A stretch of 60,000 nucleotides of DNA from Liolophura sinensis (taxonomy: Eukaryota > Mollusca > Polyplacophora > Chitonida > Chitonidae): contig NC_088302.1 in NCBI RefSeq assembly GCF_032854445.1, positions 4,027,338 through 4,087,337 on the forward strand. Direction: 5' to 3'. How positions within the stretch are numbered: position 1 is the first letter of the stretch; every line of letters starts with the position of its first letter. Position numbers and translations under genes: made by a program. Shown here piece by piece: positions 59,503-60,000 of the stretch. Under the pieces are notes generated by a model. It did no database searches and had not been told where the DNA came from. It saw only the letters and a program-made list of their open reading frames with translations.

Positions 59503-60000
59503 CTGTGACAGAAGCAAACAGGTTTGCTAACCGTTATGTCAAATATCTCACCAAAAAGACATACAAAATTAGCAAAATAATCTACTTATACTGTACAAAA
59601 CACATATCTACTGCATTTAAATTTCAGTATGATCACAACCTTGTTCATCTTATGGACTATGGAGCTGTCTTAAATTCTCACATTCATTGTTACACCAAGT
59701 CCATATGTGTTTCTCAAAACAAAAAACACAGAAAAGAATGCTGCGGATTACAAACCTGAACCTCATGGTAACCAAACTCACCTCTGCTCATTTCTATATC
59801 ATTTTCTGGTTAAATCTCTGTTATTATCTTCTTAGTTTACTACCTGTGAAACCCTGTGACAAGTTATTTGAGAGGCAGGGACTCAGTGTTGGGATGAATG
59901 TCAGAATTTTAAAATTCAGCACACAACATATCTAGGTGAATTGTAACATAAAATAGGTAAAATTTCATCATGAACCCTTTTTGGATGCACACAATGGTTT
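59503..60000. other. Intron upstream of e1, nothing recognised
   Basis: Two short plus-strand open frames (59493-59935) have no recognisable similarity. No exon with the NBAS N-terminus was found here. Confidence 0.55.

Overview
The window is eukaryotic nuclear DNA and is almost entirely one very large gene on the minus strand: an orthologue of NBAS (neuroblastoma-amplified sequence, also called NAG), a subunit of the ER tethering complex that captures Golgi-derived COPI vesicles. I can place 58 coding exons, numbered e1 (59439-59502) to e58 (2351-2635). They sum to 6,945 nt, about 2,314 codons, and the reading phase agrees across every junction I assigned. Human NBAS has about 2,371 residues, so only the N-terminal 50 or so residues, the start codon and the promoter lie beyond position 60000. 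The stop codon is at 2351-2353. A 3' UTR of about 1.3 kb is likely, with AATAAA candidates (minus strand) at 1039-1044 and 1014-1019.

The organism looks like a lophotrochozoan invertebrate, most likely a mollusc and perhaps a bivalve. The protein is clearly NBAS but diverged from vertebrates. The introns carry tRNA-derived SINEs whose tail runs through a conserved 'aatattcttgagtacgg' block into AATAAAT repeats, a degenerate jockey-like LINE, and several MITE-like inverted-repeat elements, as in molluscan genomes. The taxon is an inference from repeat style, not proof.

Layout, in transcription order (right to left): e1-e9 encode the N-terminal WD40-like region (59.5-53.7 kb). e10-e17 form the linker, with basic and acidic stretches (53.3-47.0 kb). 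e18-e38 cover roughly the Sec39-like alpha-solenoid (46.2-28.5 kb). e39-e58 encode the C-terminal solenoid (27.9-2.35 kb). The intron of e45 (15.7-20.6 kb) holds the broken LINE and a possible decayed retrocopy. A minisatellite at 85-935 lies past the gene's 3' end. Other introns longer than 300 bp not given their own entry (for example 5490-6040, 11434-12139, 28619-29148, 37846-38769) show nothing recognisable.

The striking feature is that many introns are filled with minisatellites whose unit includes the exon edge and its splice site. Donor arrays follow e29, e32, e33, e42 and e43. Acceptor arrays precede e17 and, more weakly, e24. After e42 the 39-bp unit, and before e17 the 42-bp unit, are multiples of three and stay open, so alternative splice-site choice would insert 13- or 14-residue repeats into the protein in frame. 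After e29, e32, e33 and e43, use of a displaced donor would give an early stop. NBAS is itself reported to act in nonsense-mediated decay, so self-regulation by unproductive splicing is a testable idea.
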